Below, piece after piece: positions 1-12,950 of a DNA stretch of 64,000 nt; within the stretch, counting starts at the first letter, position 1; every line of letters starts with the position of its first letter. The translations under genes and the position numbers were made by a program. The notes below the pieces were generated by a model. The model made no database searches. It was not told the DNA's origin and was given only the letters and a program-made list of their open reading frames with translations. Location: the NCBI RefSeq assembly GCF_964340395.1, contig NC_135570.1, forward strand, positions 4,572,322 through 4,636,321. Reading direction: 5' to 3'. Source of the DNA: Glandiceps talaboti (taxonomy: Eukaryota > Hemichordata > Enteropneusta > Spengelidae).

Positions 1-177
1 TCTTGATGTTACTATCTCAAGAAGCTCTCTAGGCCAGAGATTCGTCTTGGTATTACTATCTCAAGAAGCTCTCTCGACAAGAGACTTGTCTTGGCGTCAC
101 TATCTAATATAAAGACGCTCAAGCCCAGAGACTTGTCTTGGTGTTACTATCAAGACACTCTACTCCAGAGACATGTC
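1..177. repeat. Tandem repeat of about 44 bp, four diverged copies, with an inverted copy at 535-587
   Basis: Four units begin with TCTTGRTRTTACTATC-like sequence at about 1, 45, 89 and 136, and contain CCAGAGACTTGTC. The same unit appears in reverse orientation at 535-587, so 1-590 may be the right part of an inverted-repeat element cut by the window edge. The intervening 180-530 shows no gene. A scrap of the same repeat (CCCAGAGACTTGTC) is at about 6723. Confidence 0.6.
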
Positions 178-691
178 TGTCTATTCTAAAATTCATAGCA
201 TATGAATTCAAACATACAATGAAAACAAGAGCATGCAAATTGCATTTGCATTGGTTGCTGTTCCCACGTACCACACGCAGTTAGCAACCGAGACTGAACA
301 CACTGGTCTTTCAACACCCTTTATATATATACCTGTAACACTTGTTACACCTGTTAGCATACATTGACCAATCACGCATTAGCGCCTGTTGCAACTGCAC
401 TTGACAAATTTATTCACATACCGAACAGATAGCAATTATCTGCTAATCTTTGAATGCAGATAATTACATGTACTCATGGTCAAGATTCGTCGTGGTATTA
501 CTGGGCTGGTCGCTAGCCCAGTGACTTCTCAAGACAAGTTTCTAGGCTAGAGAATTTCTTGAGATAGTAACACCAAGACAAGTCTTTGGACTACTAAAGA
601 CTATTACAATAGTGAATGAATAGTGTAAATTTGACATCGATTGCAGATATTTTGAGTTTAATTTTTGAATTTTCAATTCTATTTGTACCAG

Positions 692-2579
692 CATCAGATA
701 AACTATACAACTCCTGGAAGAAAATGGGGGAGGACGTACAGAAATATACACTGGTATGTTAATATTTTCTAAATGTGACATTTCTGTCTACTTTCTGTCA
801 ACTTGACATATGTTGTTTCACATTGATTATTCAAGTAGGAAGCCATGATAAAATTGTTTTATAAATTAAGAATCCAAAATAAATACCCAATCCTCATCCA
901 TATAGTCACTTTAATACCATGGTATGATCAATATGAACTGGTTCAATGAGAATATGTGTATATGTGAAAATAAGAGATAAGGATGCAGTTATATATTGAA
1001 CTCTGTCAAGTCATCATCACAATGGAAGGTGTGGTATTTAGATGTTATTCCCCAATATTTGTCTTCGTTCAGCCAAGGAAAACGCGAGTGACTTAAAGGG
1101 CCTTTGTCACTACAAGTCACTAGCTCATAATGACAACCCTTAGGTCACAAGTATTTTCCGGCTGAATGAAGAAAGATATCGGAGAACAACATAATTATAC
1201 CACCACCAGTAATATCAAAGAAAAACCGGGGAAAGTAATGGCAATTTGGAACATTCTGACTAATATTTTGAACACAGCAGAACCAGTGATGTAGACACAT
1301 GTTATCGTGATGTAGAATGACCAGGGTATATATTCCATATTTTTGGCTTATGCCTGGTATAATGAATATTATCAAGTCATTACCACAAATGGAGACATCG
1401 TGTTAGTGGGAAATGCAACTCATTGCTAACATGTATCATTGTTAGTTTCCTTTTATGTAATTGATTATTTTGTATCATTTATTACCAGCAAGGACAAGTC
1501 AAAGACTTAGAGCAACAAGCCATGATAATGCAGGGTAAGGTGATGGAACTCCAGAGAAGTCCTTACAGCAGGATACGACAAAGTGATGCGTCTAAAGATC
1601 TTGTACTGATGTAAGTATTCCTGGCTACCGTTGCCATGGCAAAGGTTTCCATAACAATGAAGCACTAGAACTGAAGAAAAAAATAAATAAATTACACATT
1701 TTAATTCAGACATTGTTATCAATGCATACCATTAATCTGACAACCGTTTCCATGACTTGAAGTATGGAAATAAAGAGAATCCAGTCACTAAAAATCTTTT
1801 TCAGATATGAGAATTTCTAGCCACTTTTACCATGACTACAATTTCTATGGAAACCACAGCAAAAAGAAAAAAGAAAGTGATTCTTATATAAACGTTATTT
1901 TCAGATGTATTAAAACTGTCCACATGTTGTTGACGTCGTTGTTGTTGTTTGTTTGTTTGTTTGTTTATGAAAGTGCCCTGTGTGGACTTATCACATTATA
2001 AATACAGTTCTTAGTACAGTTTGTAAAGAAAGAACCACATCCGGCCCCTCTGGCTTAAGTTACAACAAACAAAGTCTACAAAATTAAAATATTATTAAAT
2101 AGATGAATAGTTTTCTCTCATGTCTCAATTGTAGATGGTGAGTTTCCTGAGATTGAAAGCCTCATGTAAAAAAGTGTGTGGTTTAAATGAGAAATTTTGT
2201 CATTAAATACTATAACTTATCTGTATTTGTATGACTGCTGTTACCATAACAACAGTTTCAATCATATTTACTTTATTTGTAAATTTCTGCTTGCAGAGAG
2301 AAAGAGTCCCATGCTTTGTATAACAGTCTCAGACAGAAATCAAAAGGTAAGGAACTCAGAAACAAACTTATTTAGATATTATAATACATGTATGCACAAG
2401 CCAAAGTATTGTGTGTGAACAGAAAATATGGAATATGTGACCTGGTAGTCTTAAGTCATGAGCATTTTCTGTCTGTCTGGCTGGCTGGCTGGCTGGCTGG
2501 ATGGATGGCTGGCTGGCTGATGGATTGAGAGGTAGATAGATAAAATGAGAGAATGGATTGAGAAATAGATGGATGGATG

Positions 2580-2613
<34 letters not shown>

Positions 2614-2795
2614 GGTAGATCCAAATTTTTCAAGTGAGTGTATTTTTATTTTTTGTATTCTATCCTTGTTTTCAGACCAAAGACATCTTTTTCAAGACAG
2701 CACTGAAATGTTGACTGTGGTTATCAAATGTCTGACTAGAAAAGAAGATCTCACTAAAGATTTAGCAGCACATCTTAGGTAAAAATCTAACTATG

Positions 2796-2894
<99 letters not shown>

Positions 2895-4996
2895 GTGATT
2901 GAGTGATTGAGTGATTGATTGATTGATTGATTGATTGCTAGAACTAGCATCACAGTCATTCTCATTGTGAATTAACATTCCCCAACATCTCCATTCCACT
3001 ACTATACATCACTAATGCTAAAGTCCATACAAATGTTACCAATCCCTCAACCATTACTAAACTATCATTACACAGCCAACTTTCGACAGTCCTGTGGCAA
3101 TGCAGGGCTGCTGCAGCACTGCAGTTCTGCTGCTACAGCACTGACATTCATGAATGTTGCCATGTTTGAAACTCAGAACTTAGAATATACGACTACCAAC
3201 GTGTACTACCAACACCACCACCAACAACAACATGATAAAACACCCCTATAACTAAATGTACTTTCACTATCACCATCCATAGATACAAAATGTAATGCCA
3301 TCACCACATCCATCATTGTTGTCGTCATCAACACAAAGCATTGTCATTGTTAACATCAACTTCATCATCAGCATTCTCATCACTTTTATGATGAAATAAA
3401 AATTATGAAAAAAATATGAAATTTGAATATAATGATAGAATTAATGACAATATCAAGTGTGAAGACTTAATATTAACACTGATGTCATTTTCATTCTAAT
3501 CTTTCTTTCTGTAGTAAAATTATGCAGTTTAAGTCCGAAGTAAGCTTGTTAATGCCCAAACTAGAAACCATGTTAATGACATTAGGAGATGCAAGGAAAG
3601 ATATGATTGAAATGCAGGAACAACGACAGAAAGACATCTGGAAGTTAGTCAAGGTCGCAGTAAGTTATCTCAAATATTAACATATTGATGTTATTACACC
3701 TGTTGTCATACAAAGCTAAGCATTTCAGAGTTTGTCTCAGGCAGATGTACTCTGTTGAAGGAGCATCAATCGAGGCACCATTTTCAACCGGTGTGTTTGT
3801 CCAAAACACAAAAACACACTGAAATTTAGAATTCAGAGTTTGACACAGACAGATATATTCTGACATGACATGCTGTGCCAAGTGTTATTAATCCAATTCA
3901 TTTGTTTATTTACCCTGTTTGTAACAGGTTCCATTCATAAGTGCTTTGGTATCAGCTGTTATATCTGTCTGTTGAACTCTGAAATAGGAAACTTTCACAA
4001 ATGACAAGAAGTATATACTAGCTGATTTTCGACTGCAAGGTCAATTTACATGGTCGTATCATCATGTATTCAGCTTTTGCCATGTTGCCAGTCTTACAGA
4101 ATTTGCTCTATGCAGAGGCACTGAATGACAACCTGTGACAAGGTTCCTCCTCAGACCTGACTTGACAGTCTCAAACAGTTCTTGCTTCTACTTGTCTCTG
4201 GTGCAGTGTTTGCTGTAGGATACCAGTGAATAACATTAGCATGTCTGAAAATTATGAAGTTCTTATTTCCTTCTCCCACCCCCCTCCTAAGTTATATAAG
4301 GCACCAAACTTCATTACATAAGTAGCATTCTAATCAGTTGTTATACTCCCCCTGAACCCTGTAGTGGATTAGGTTTACAATGGTGATCTGGATACTATGT
4401 TCTTATAGCTTCTCCTTCAATTTCTCTACAACAGACACGCATGAACCAACCAAGCCAGCAACCATCTCGTCACACAGGTCCACATATGAATGCAGCGCCG
4501 CTAATGTCAGAAATTCCAACAAGATCAGCAGCTGAACCCGCTATGAGTCTTGCCAGTATAAATATGTTACAATCTATCATGGCTGACAAATCCAGTGAAG
4601 ACTCTATGGTTGCCATTGACAACAATGCTGCAGCTACAGATAGGTAAATGTGAAGTTAACATCTCAGATAAAAGTTGTCATGGTTGTTGATCTGACGAAA
4701 TAAACCTGCCAAGAAATATAAATCAACTGTCAACTGTCTTGTCCAAGCTAAATCCTGTCCTTGGTAATAACAATATAGAATGCTATAAAAACACGATCAA
4801 AAATAATTCTTCAGTTACATCTCGAGCAGCTTTGAATAAATGCTTATATAATTTTTTTTCTCTTCACAGGTTCCTTGAAGCTTTCAAAAGTTTGAAGTCA
4901 GATAGTCATCAAAGTCTAGTACAAGTCAGGTCACTGGATTGGCGTTTTCTAGAAGGTAGTCATACACATCTGAAAAATGCCCACCATGGTAAATGA
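692..4996 (+). CDS. IkappaB kinase alpha/beta-like (IKK), C-terminal seven coding exons, 5'-partial
   Basis: Spliced coding exons: 692-753, 1489-1610, 2297-2346, 2676-2778, 3515-3659, 4435-4643, 4870-4996 (TGA at 4994-4996). Every junction has AG/GT and the phases join, giving 271 residues. The segment corresponds to the scaffold/dimerisation helices and C-terminus of animal IKK-alpha/beta. Recognisable blocks are LQRSPYSRI (human-type LQRSPMGR), SLRQKSKDQR, the helix LLMPKLETMLMTLGDARKDM, and RQKDIWKLVKVA. A low-complexity Ser/Ala/Met linker (exon 4435-4643) follows, then the terminal LDWRFL, matching the NEMO-binding motif LDWSWL. The kinase and ubiquitin-like domains should lie upstream of the window. 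IKK phosphorylates IkappaB in the cytoplasm to release NF-kappaB. IKK-alpha and IKK-beta cannot be told apart here; invertebrates often have one pre-duplication gene. The first listed exon starts in phase 1, so at least one earlier exon is missing. Confidence 0.9.
1045..1194. mobile_element. Hairpin MITE-like element in an IKK intron
   Basis: The two halves are imperfect inverted copies, both containing CGTTCAGCC / GGCTGAATG. The left half is about 1045-1095 and the right about 1142-1194. It lies in the intron between IKK exons 692-753 and 1489-1610. A related copy in the same orientation as the right part lies at about 30425-30532, inside the FYVE-ARM gene. No coding capacity. Confidence 0.55.
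2475..2940. repeat. Microsatellite cluster around an IKK exon: (CTGG)n, (GACA)n, (GATT)n
   Basis: Tetranucleotide tracts occupy about 2477-2612 (CTGG/GGAT/GACA-type) and about 2799-2935 (GATT-type). They flank the real coding exon 2676-2778 on both sides. Open frames over them are repeat artefacts. Confidence 0.9.
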
Positions 4997-4999
4997 TGA

Positions 5000-5499
5000 A
5001 TAGACATCAGAATCCATCTTTGGATATACAGTTGAAGAATGACCATCAAGATAGGGGTGCTACTCCAGTGATTTTATGGAGCTTTAGCACGGCTACACTT
5101 TCCAGCTTCCATGTTCATTATCATAGTGATATGATGTCATAGACATAGTTACAAGACATTAACCGTTGTTGCTATGGCAATTTCAATGTCTTGTCATAGT
5201 CCAGTGCTTGATTATGGCATCTGTGTTATTTACAACCAAAAAACATTGCTGTCTTGTTCTGGAATCATATTTTGTAATAATTCTGAACTCGGAGTTTAAA
5301 TAATTTACCTATAGTATATTTTGTCTAAATCACTCAGCCTTCTTCAGCTGTTACTGTACACGATTCTATGATGTGGACTTGTCATGTGACTGCATTGCAA
5401 TCAAGATAACACAGCAACGCCTATCACAACCATACCAGTAAGAAATGAAAAAAAAATACCAGTAGTATACAATACCAGTAAAAATTAAGAAAGAAAAAA

Positions 5500-5534
<35 letters not shown>

Positions 5535-8160
5535 ACATAAATAAATAAATTTAAAAAAATACCGGTAGTATACAATGCACTCCTGCAGTCATATGACAAG
5601 TCTAGGGTCATTGAACAAGGCTGAGTGATTTACTCGAAATATACTGTATAAATTATTCATGCTCTGAAGTTGAACCTAATACAAAGTCTGTATGTATGTA
5701 TTGATGCAAGTTTTTGGAAAACGGTCTGCATTGAAACAACTCTGATGTTAGATATATGTGATGTAATACTAATATATACCTATGCATTGTTGATGTATTC
5801 ATTTGTGTCACGTTTGCCAAGAGAACTCAGTATCAAATATCTTTTATATCATGTCAACCCCCACCCACACTCAACTCAAACTGTGGTGTAAAAGGTACAT
5901 CCAAGCCTTGTGAAACCTACATGCCACGGTTATAAATATTCATCAATTTATTTTAACACCTACCAGTATTGCGTCCTCACTGGAGATATCTAGTCTCCCT
6001 GAAGTATTTGCTATGGTTGTGATACTGGCCCTTCCTTTTATTTCTCAAAACCCAGTCACCTCTACGTCCACTTTTGCTTTATTTTCTGACTGGCTAATTT
6101 CCACTTCAGCATGACCACCATGTAAAGAGATGCTTAGTGGCATGAAATACAAAAACCGAGTTTACATTTCTCCAGTGAAGTTTCCATCATTCTTTCGGAC
6201 ACTCCAAATATTCTGTCCACAGAGCTAGAGAACATTGCAAGAACACATGCAGATAACCCAAGTACACCACTCATGCATTCTCACATCATATGGTTCTGTC
6301 ATCTTACACACTTTTGAAAAATCCTAAATCCTGCAGCTTGGTTTATGCCAACATGTATTATGTAAATTTCTGTAAATGAAAAATCTGTCTGCCAAATCTG
6401 TTTGTCTGTATCTATGTATTCTGCTATGTTTAACGTACTAGTACATGATAAACACATCGAATGTCTTCATTATTCAAGATAATAGCGAAACTAGAGTGAC
6501 CTGTATGTATAATGCTTTCCATCCAAACTTGTAGAAATGTTATATTACCGGTTAATAAGTTACATAACTAAACGATAACATTTATCGTGAATAGATAACA
6601 GCTATATTTTTTTCACTTGTTTTCAATATTTTTTACATATATAGACCAAAACCGTTTTCATCACATACTACTATACATTAAAAACTGACAAAATAATTAT
6701 ATCAAAAGGACTGAGGAACTGAGCCCAGAGACTTGTCGGTAGGGTTGGGTTTTGTTAGGGTTTACTGTAGTCATACAAGTTGTGGAAAACATCAGAGCAC
6801 AACTAGTGGTAAGACATGCTGTAGAAAATATAGCAACATAGTGAATCCATCCTACTCAACAGAAATTCTTTTTTAAAATGTGCCAAAATGCTACAGCTGT
6901 TGTCTCTGCAGTTATCATTTCTTAGATAGAGGAATGTACAGCGCAAACAGGTTTTTTTGGGCATTTTCGCTCTAAGGACATTACATAAAAAAGGACACAT
7001 TTCAACCCTAGACTAACAGTACTAGAGACACCACACATCACAGGATCCTGTACCTAATCACATTGAAAAGGGATAAGCATTGGTATTCCTTCACAGTGCA
7101 GTAGAAACAGACTTCTGCTAAAAGTGATAACACATGGACATGATGACTTCAGTGATTTCAGTTGTTTACTTGCCAACTGATAATCAACTACATCTACATC
7201 CCCACTGTGCATGGCACCTATATATTTGTTTACTTTACATTTTGAAGTTAGAGTGTCTGTGCAAATTTCTTGTCCTAAGAATGAAACACCCAAGCAACCC
7301 TGTTCTGGTTGTAAGTTGTTACTATAATAATCACTTGCATGATACTTTAATGCCATTATTTACAACTTAATCAATGGGTTATAATTTTGTAATATGATTT
7401 TACTCTGTTAATTTTCATTGTATATATTGCCTATTACCATGGTGACATTAAACTTACACATTTGTTGCAACAAAACATCATTCTGTTTTAGTTGTTACTT
7501 CTGTAGAAACTTACTAGTACAATGTGAAATATTGTCAGTTGGGGCTGGAGGAATGTGTTCCATCCTTCTCTCCGTGTGTGAGTCCATCTTTGTCACTGTG
7601 TATGTGTGTTCACATCTGTGTCCATTCGTGTGCACAAATACAAACTGAATGGGCTCAACAAAAACTCACACACACACACACATACTCATGCACACACATA
7701 TACTCGCACACACACACACACACGCACACACATGCACACATACAACACGCACACACATACATACATACACACACATACTCACACACACACATGCACACAC
7801 ACATACTCACACACATACACACACATACTCGCACACACACATACACATACATACATACATACAGCTTAACAAAACTAACTGAATAAGACATGACAATAAT
7901 TACTATTACTATTTATGTTTATTTTGAAAAAAAAAAACAAGAAAAGAAAGTAAGGAAGAGAAAAGAGCATAATATACAAATCAAATTTATGAAGTCTCAT
8001 AAATACGGGAAACGATTTCAACATTGCTGTCGAAATTATCAAAATAAAACACTTTCTTTCTTGGAGCTCATGTTTCTCATAAATTTAAGCGAACGTTTTG
8101 AAATTCTCAAAGTCCCAAAAGTTCATTCTGTGTTCAGTGGGAAAGGTCCAAAATCATAAT
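5000..8160. other. Interval between IKK and IL-17 gene A; no gene seen
   Basis: It must include the IKK 3' UTR. Visible structure is an (AAAT)n tract at about 5494-5550 and a CA-rich microsatellite at about 7662-7865. A segment at about 8061-8125 duplicates sequence at about 8550-8610 (shared CTCATAAATTTAAGCGAAC), which belongs to the 3' flank of IL-17 gene A. No open frame here has coding character. Confidence 0.6.
7662..7865. repeat. (CA)n-rich microsatellite
   Basis: About 200 bp of CA dinucleotides broken by CATA and CTCG interruptions. Long open frames of alternating His/Thr or Cys/Val on both strands are artefacts of it. Confidence 0.95.
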
Positions 8161-8677
8161 ATTTAAAAATGCATGAATTATAATCAGTTTATCTTTTTGA
8201 CATTAATATGATTTTTCTTACAAGTTAAAATATGGATTGAGTTACAATACTCATACACGATAATGACGTCACCAAAACGTAACTTACATAGCTAAATCTC
8301 GTGAGATTACATCACATTCTTCAAATTGACAGTACCACTAGCACTGTTGCAGACTTGGGTATATAAGAGTATAAGTTCTATTACTTTTTGGCACAAATAG
8401 TTTTTTCAATACACTACAAACAGTTCATTGATGTGACCATAGACTATTAAGCGAGACGAGAGGAAGGAATAAAAACATGCATATTAAGTCCTAAAAACTA
8501 CTTGTACGCATAAAGTGAAATAACTTCAGTCAAAATGCTGCAACTTTGAGTTTCTCATAAATTTAAGCGAACATTTTGAAATTCTCAAAGTCTGTCAAAG
8601 TCTCAAAAGCGGTCCATCGTCTAGACTTAATAAGTTCACGTGTCCGATATATTGGTCCCTAAAGTTTAACGATTAAT

Positions 8678-10785
8678 TTATAGATTGTATGCTTCCCTAG
8701 CACAAACACATGCTACCTGCATATCGTAGTCGTCAACTTCATAGTCATAAAATCCATCTACGTCACAGGATCCTGTCTTACGTAATACTTTCATTGTTTG
8801 TCTCACTACTTCACATCGGTAGTAGGGATGGAAACCACCACTTGCTGAATCGATGCACCTATCACATTCGTAGCATTCGGTTTCTACAATTGTTGGTGGG
8901 TAACGGTCGTAGTCTGTGCGTGACTCGTGGTAGTATGGGCAGGTTGAACGAATTTCATACGAAGCACCAATTTCATATGGGTATTGGACTCCTGGACAAG
9001 TGGTTGGGTTGGGACGACTGTAGGCGCCTTCGGTGGTTGCAAAGGACAAGACGTTGGGAGTGTTACTACTTAACATTGAACGTAGAACATCATCACTTGG
9101 GTTTTGACAGACTTGTCTTTTCACTGGGTTAGCACTGCCAACATCGATGGTAAACATATAGAAGAATACAGAAACCTGGAAAGGTTAAGAAAATACGGAT
9201 ATCATGAAGTTAAGGGTCAAAACGCGATAAAAGTGTACAATGACATCAGGTGATTAAATTACATAATAGATATTCGGTATTCTAAAGTTTTAGGATTCTC
9301 AGTTCTGTTTGAACATTTAGAGTGGGATGGCCTAAACATCAGATTGCACCAGGTTGGCAAATCCTTGCACCGGGTTGGCAAATCCAAGTACATAGATATA
9401 TCCACTGTACACCACTGAATCAGTGATAGCAGTAGTCGTTCACAATTAAAGAAATGAACCATTACTATACTTTTGTTTAGGTGAAACATTATACTTTTGG
9501 ACGGGCCAATAGTTTACTTAGTTCTCTGTTCCACCTGTTTTCAGCTAACAAGTAGATTTACAGTTACTGTACCTCAAATATGACTTGGTCTTTGTGTATA
9601 TTTATGGTATATCAAATATTAACCAATCTTCAATGATCCTGGACTTCAAGTTATCCCGTGTTTAAATGGATATATCATGGGTAATGATACTTATAGACAT
9701 GATTTACCTACTGGGGCTGAGATCAAATAACACCTGCACAAAGATTTTGTCGTGAGAGAGCAAGTTGACGACCTTTGAGTAATCAACCCCTTGACAACTG
9801 TCATGTGACAAATGCATCATGACGTAGGCAGCTAAAATTAGCATCAAGTGTCATTAGTGTCAAGTGTACAGGGAAGGGAAATAAAATAACCGTCAATATT
9901 TTTAAATCTGGACAACATTTCAAAGCCAAAAGAAAGTCAAGACTTCAGAAATAAGAGCGAATCTTAGAAATATAAAATTGGTCATCAGCGTCAGATTAAA
10001 ATCATTGAAATGGCAATTGTAATTTTTGTGCGATCAACTTTTGCCCCTAATAAGATTAAGTTGAGAGGAAAACCCAAATTACATACTTACAGCATTTTTA
10101 AAAGTGTATTTGAACCTGAAAGGTATTTATGTTTGAATGGTAGTCTTAAATCTATTCAGGGTTTGGCACGTTTCAGATGTTCGTCTTTGCCTTTGGCTAT
10201 AGAACAGGGGCGGCATCGAGGTATTACAATAAGTTTAAAATTATAATGAGTACTGCTAATTCAAATATCTTGCTCAATTTATGTAAATATATATACAAAG
10301 CTATGGAGATGAGAACATTGAAAGTAAAATACTGTGTAATATATTTTTCTCACTTTTTTTGCTCTCTGTACGACAGAAGATCTATTTTTCACTATTTTGA
10401 AAACTTTGCATATAGGCCGGTAGCCTAGAAACGCAATAAATATATATCACTATTTTGAAAACTTATTTCAACAATGGAGGTAGTACTGAATCCAAGTAAT
10501 CACTATGGTATGGTTATTTGCTTTTTCTCTTCGTACCATCTCTTTTGAACTCAAATATTGCCAAATAAACTAAACTCCCATTTATAGTTTTCAATTGTAA
10601 ATTTAAGGTGCAACCAAGTGGTTGATTAGTTTAATACATTGTATGAAGACTACATTTCAAAATGTTGTACGGTGACGGTTTTCAACTTTAGCGTCAGAAA
10701 TTCAAAGAAGTTGAAAGGGAACGATATGTTGTTGACAATTTCAACTCACCAAAACGTTTCTCCAAATGTTTTCTATCTTCAACAT
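8678..10785 (-). CDS. IL-17-like secreted cytokine, gene A
   Basis: Two coding exons on the minus strand: exon 1 at 10785-10750 (36 nt, ATG at 10785-10783, donor GTGAG) and exon 2 at 9175-8678 (acceptor TTTCCAG; TAA at 8680-8678). The intron is phase 0 and the product is 177 aa. Residues 1-27 form a hydrophobic signal peptide spanning the junction, followed by NPVKR. The IL-17 fold is indicated by RYPPTIVETEC (residues 103-113), the Cys cluster C113/C116/C119, and the terminal VACVCARE (C168, C170), the CxC typical of IL-17 proteins. Other cysteines are C35, C72, C91, C133 and C149. Family role: a secreted dimeric ligand acting through IL-17 receptors toward NF-kappaB. The exact IL-17 subtype cannot be assigned. 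Gene B is the mirror copy, differing at M19V and D152N. Confidence 0.88.
10010..10246 (+). pseudogene. Degenerate LINE-type reverse transcriptase C-terminal fragment
   Basis: The short frame contains PKLHTYSIFK, ERYL and LARFRCSSLPLAIEQGRH. This spacing resembles the segment after the reverse-transcriptase domain of invertebrate non-LTR retrotransposons (K-LRTY-LFK ... ALARFR-S-H-L-IE-GR). Only about 75 codons remain. It lies in the part of the left arm with no counterpart in the right arm, so it probably marks an insertion after the duplication. Target-site duplications were not found by eye. Confidence 0.45.
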
Positions 10786-10898
10786 CTTCTGTAAAGGTAT
10801 CAAAGTGACCAGTGATCGGAGTGACTTGAAGCTGAATTGTTATTGGTCAACAGTGCTGCTGAGATCTGGTTTGAATTATTCGTTACACCTGTACCCCG

Positions 10899-10905
10899 TT
10901 TTATA
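10899..10905 (-). promoter_or_regulatory. Putative TATA box of IL-17 gene A
   Basis: TATAAAA on the minus strand, about 120 bp upstream of the gene A ATG. It is preserved at the exact mirror position in gene B (13554-13560). A CCAAT pentamer (TTGACCAATAAC on the minus strand) lies between TATA and ATG in both arms. Confidence 0.5.
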
Positions 10906-11549
10906 CTTTCTCTTAATTTCATTTAAAGAAAATTTACTCATCGCAAAGTTTTCGAAGACTGCTAGACAATGAGGTAATTTTTATTTCCATTTGTATTTCT
11001 TTTTTGACGACTTCCCTGTAGGTTAATAAACGGGTAATCTTTGGAGTATTTTTTATATTACCCCGATGACCGCAAGTAGTTGACATAGAAGTTTGTTATT
11101 AGTGGTTTGAGATTAAATTTCAATTAGGGGGAAGCGTTTATCTATATACTAGTCACATTGCCACATAGTCGTGTAAGAAAAATAACATCATAAATCATGT
11201 ACTTATGAATGATATATAGATATATATTAATAACTAATTAGAGTTTGGAAACTTGTAGTAGTAGTAGTATGTATCGTTAATCTCACGACCAACAGCTCGG
11301 GACTGGCTTAACATGTCATACCCACTTTTCAATTCCGCGTGTTCAGTTCTACATATGTATGACACGGTACGATAGTTCATGTGTGTACATGTTTTTTTCC
11401 CCGTTTACTCAGAAGTCTTGAATTGTTAACTTTATATCCCAAAACATTGCAATGATTTTATGTAAAACTGGAAGGCTACATAATTTCTGATGTATATTTT
11501 ACCATATATTTGTGTGAAATCAGTATTCCCCCCCCCCCCCCCCCCCATG

Positions 11550-12950
11550 AAAAGTCTAGCTGTAGAATGTGTCCAGTTATTAACGTGAAGTCTTCATACT
11601 GTCTGCAGAGTGAGAACGTTATGATGAACCACCCTCCCCGGTTGAATTCAGTCTATGCTGTGCATCAGTTTGTTTGTTAACTTTAATAATTCATTTGTTC
11701 ATGCGTTTATTGTTTAGTTAACCGATTTCACACCCTAATTGTCAGGATTCCGCTCTCCTTAATTTGTTGACCAACTTGTCTGTCTTCGGATATAGAGAAT
11801 TTGTTGTCTTTATTTCAACTTTATTTGAGGTAACCTATAGCAACAAGTATCGATCTACTTACTTCAGACGAGGGAAATACACCGTATTGAACTATTGGGT
11901 TATCCCCTGAATTGTCCGTTCCTATGTATATGGGTGTACAGCGAGTCAAGACTTGAAGTTGATTCAACTGAAACAGTAGCCGTATAAACTGTTTATTTTG
12001 AGACGACGCTTTTCACTTCCGATAGAGGTCCACCAATTTGACTTATTGACTCCCAACTTTCGAACATATACATTACATATTGTATGGTTCCGATTTCAGA
12101 AAATGTCGTTGGAAAATTGTCCTGTCGGCATTTCTTGGTAAAAGTTGGCAGATAATTATTTTATGGTGATTCAGTGATCCAAAAAATGTCGTCCAAGAGA
12201 AGTTTGAGATTATACCACTGAAAATTTCAACAAAGTTGTCAAAGGATTCAACATGGCCACTGCGTTGAATTTTCCCATGACACGTTGCTCCAAAAAGTAT
12301 CTGAATTTGTCAGCAGTTGGAAAAGGCATTATGGAAGTTTCCTTAAAAGGTTTTCACTCAAAAAGGGTTCTTTTTTTGTTTATGTAAATTATATGCAGAT
12401 TTGGGGAAGAAAAGTCTCAAAATTTCACTTTAAAGAAAATGTTTTTGTATTTATCAAATTACATGTAGTACCCTAAAACTACTGTTTTCGTAACTTTTAC
12501 CACGAAATGCCTGTAGCAGTCACATTATTGTCTAAAATCGGAACTGGAGTATATAAAGAAAACAGATCTGAATTAGACATCGGTTAAAATATACGTACGT
12601 CCAAATAACGACAAGTTTTCAACTTCGATACGATTTGTAGACCACAGACAAGTAAACAAATAAAGTTGAATGGAATAAAATCCTGAGATGTAGGAATAGT
12701 GTAACTACACAACGAACACATTAACAAATAAAAAGAATGAATAAATTAGTACATAAACTGAATTAACATAAAATAGCAAAGCCGATTTTTAGACATGATA
12801 ATGCGCTTACCACTATGACAGAAAGTAAGGGAAAGGGAAAATAGCATGATTGTCGACAAATCATAAAGACGGATTTTTCATGGTGGATTATAATCCTACG
12901 TAAATATGTGATAAAATGCATGGGAAATGAATACTAGTATGTAACCTTTT
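11550..12950. other. Spacer between palindrome arms; no gene seen
   Basis: About 1.4 kb between the divergent IL-17 genes. It has no inverted match between its halves and no open frame with coding character. It is bounded by a C homopolymer at about 11528-11546 and a G homopolymer at about 12968-12980, which are mirror images. Confidence 0.5.

Larger units (their letters stand above)
8165..11550. repeat. Left arm of the IL-17 inverted duplication
   Basis: Reverse-complementary to about 12950-15745. Matching landmarks are the IL-17 exons, the TATA boxes, the GGTTAATAAACGGGTAATC segment (11022/13415), the GAATTCCGCGTGTTC-type block (11330/13105), and the C/G homopolymers (11528/12968). Outside the genes the arms have diverged by substitutions and indels. 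The left arm is about 600 bp longer, mostly between about 9560 and 10470, where a retroelement fragment lies. The spacer (about 11550-12950) shows no inverted match and no gene. Confidence 0.9.

Noticed and set aside
7524-7891. His/Thr- and Cys/Val-rich open frames
   Set aside because: Products of a CA-repeat microsatellite.
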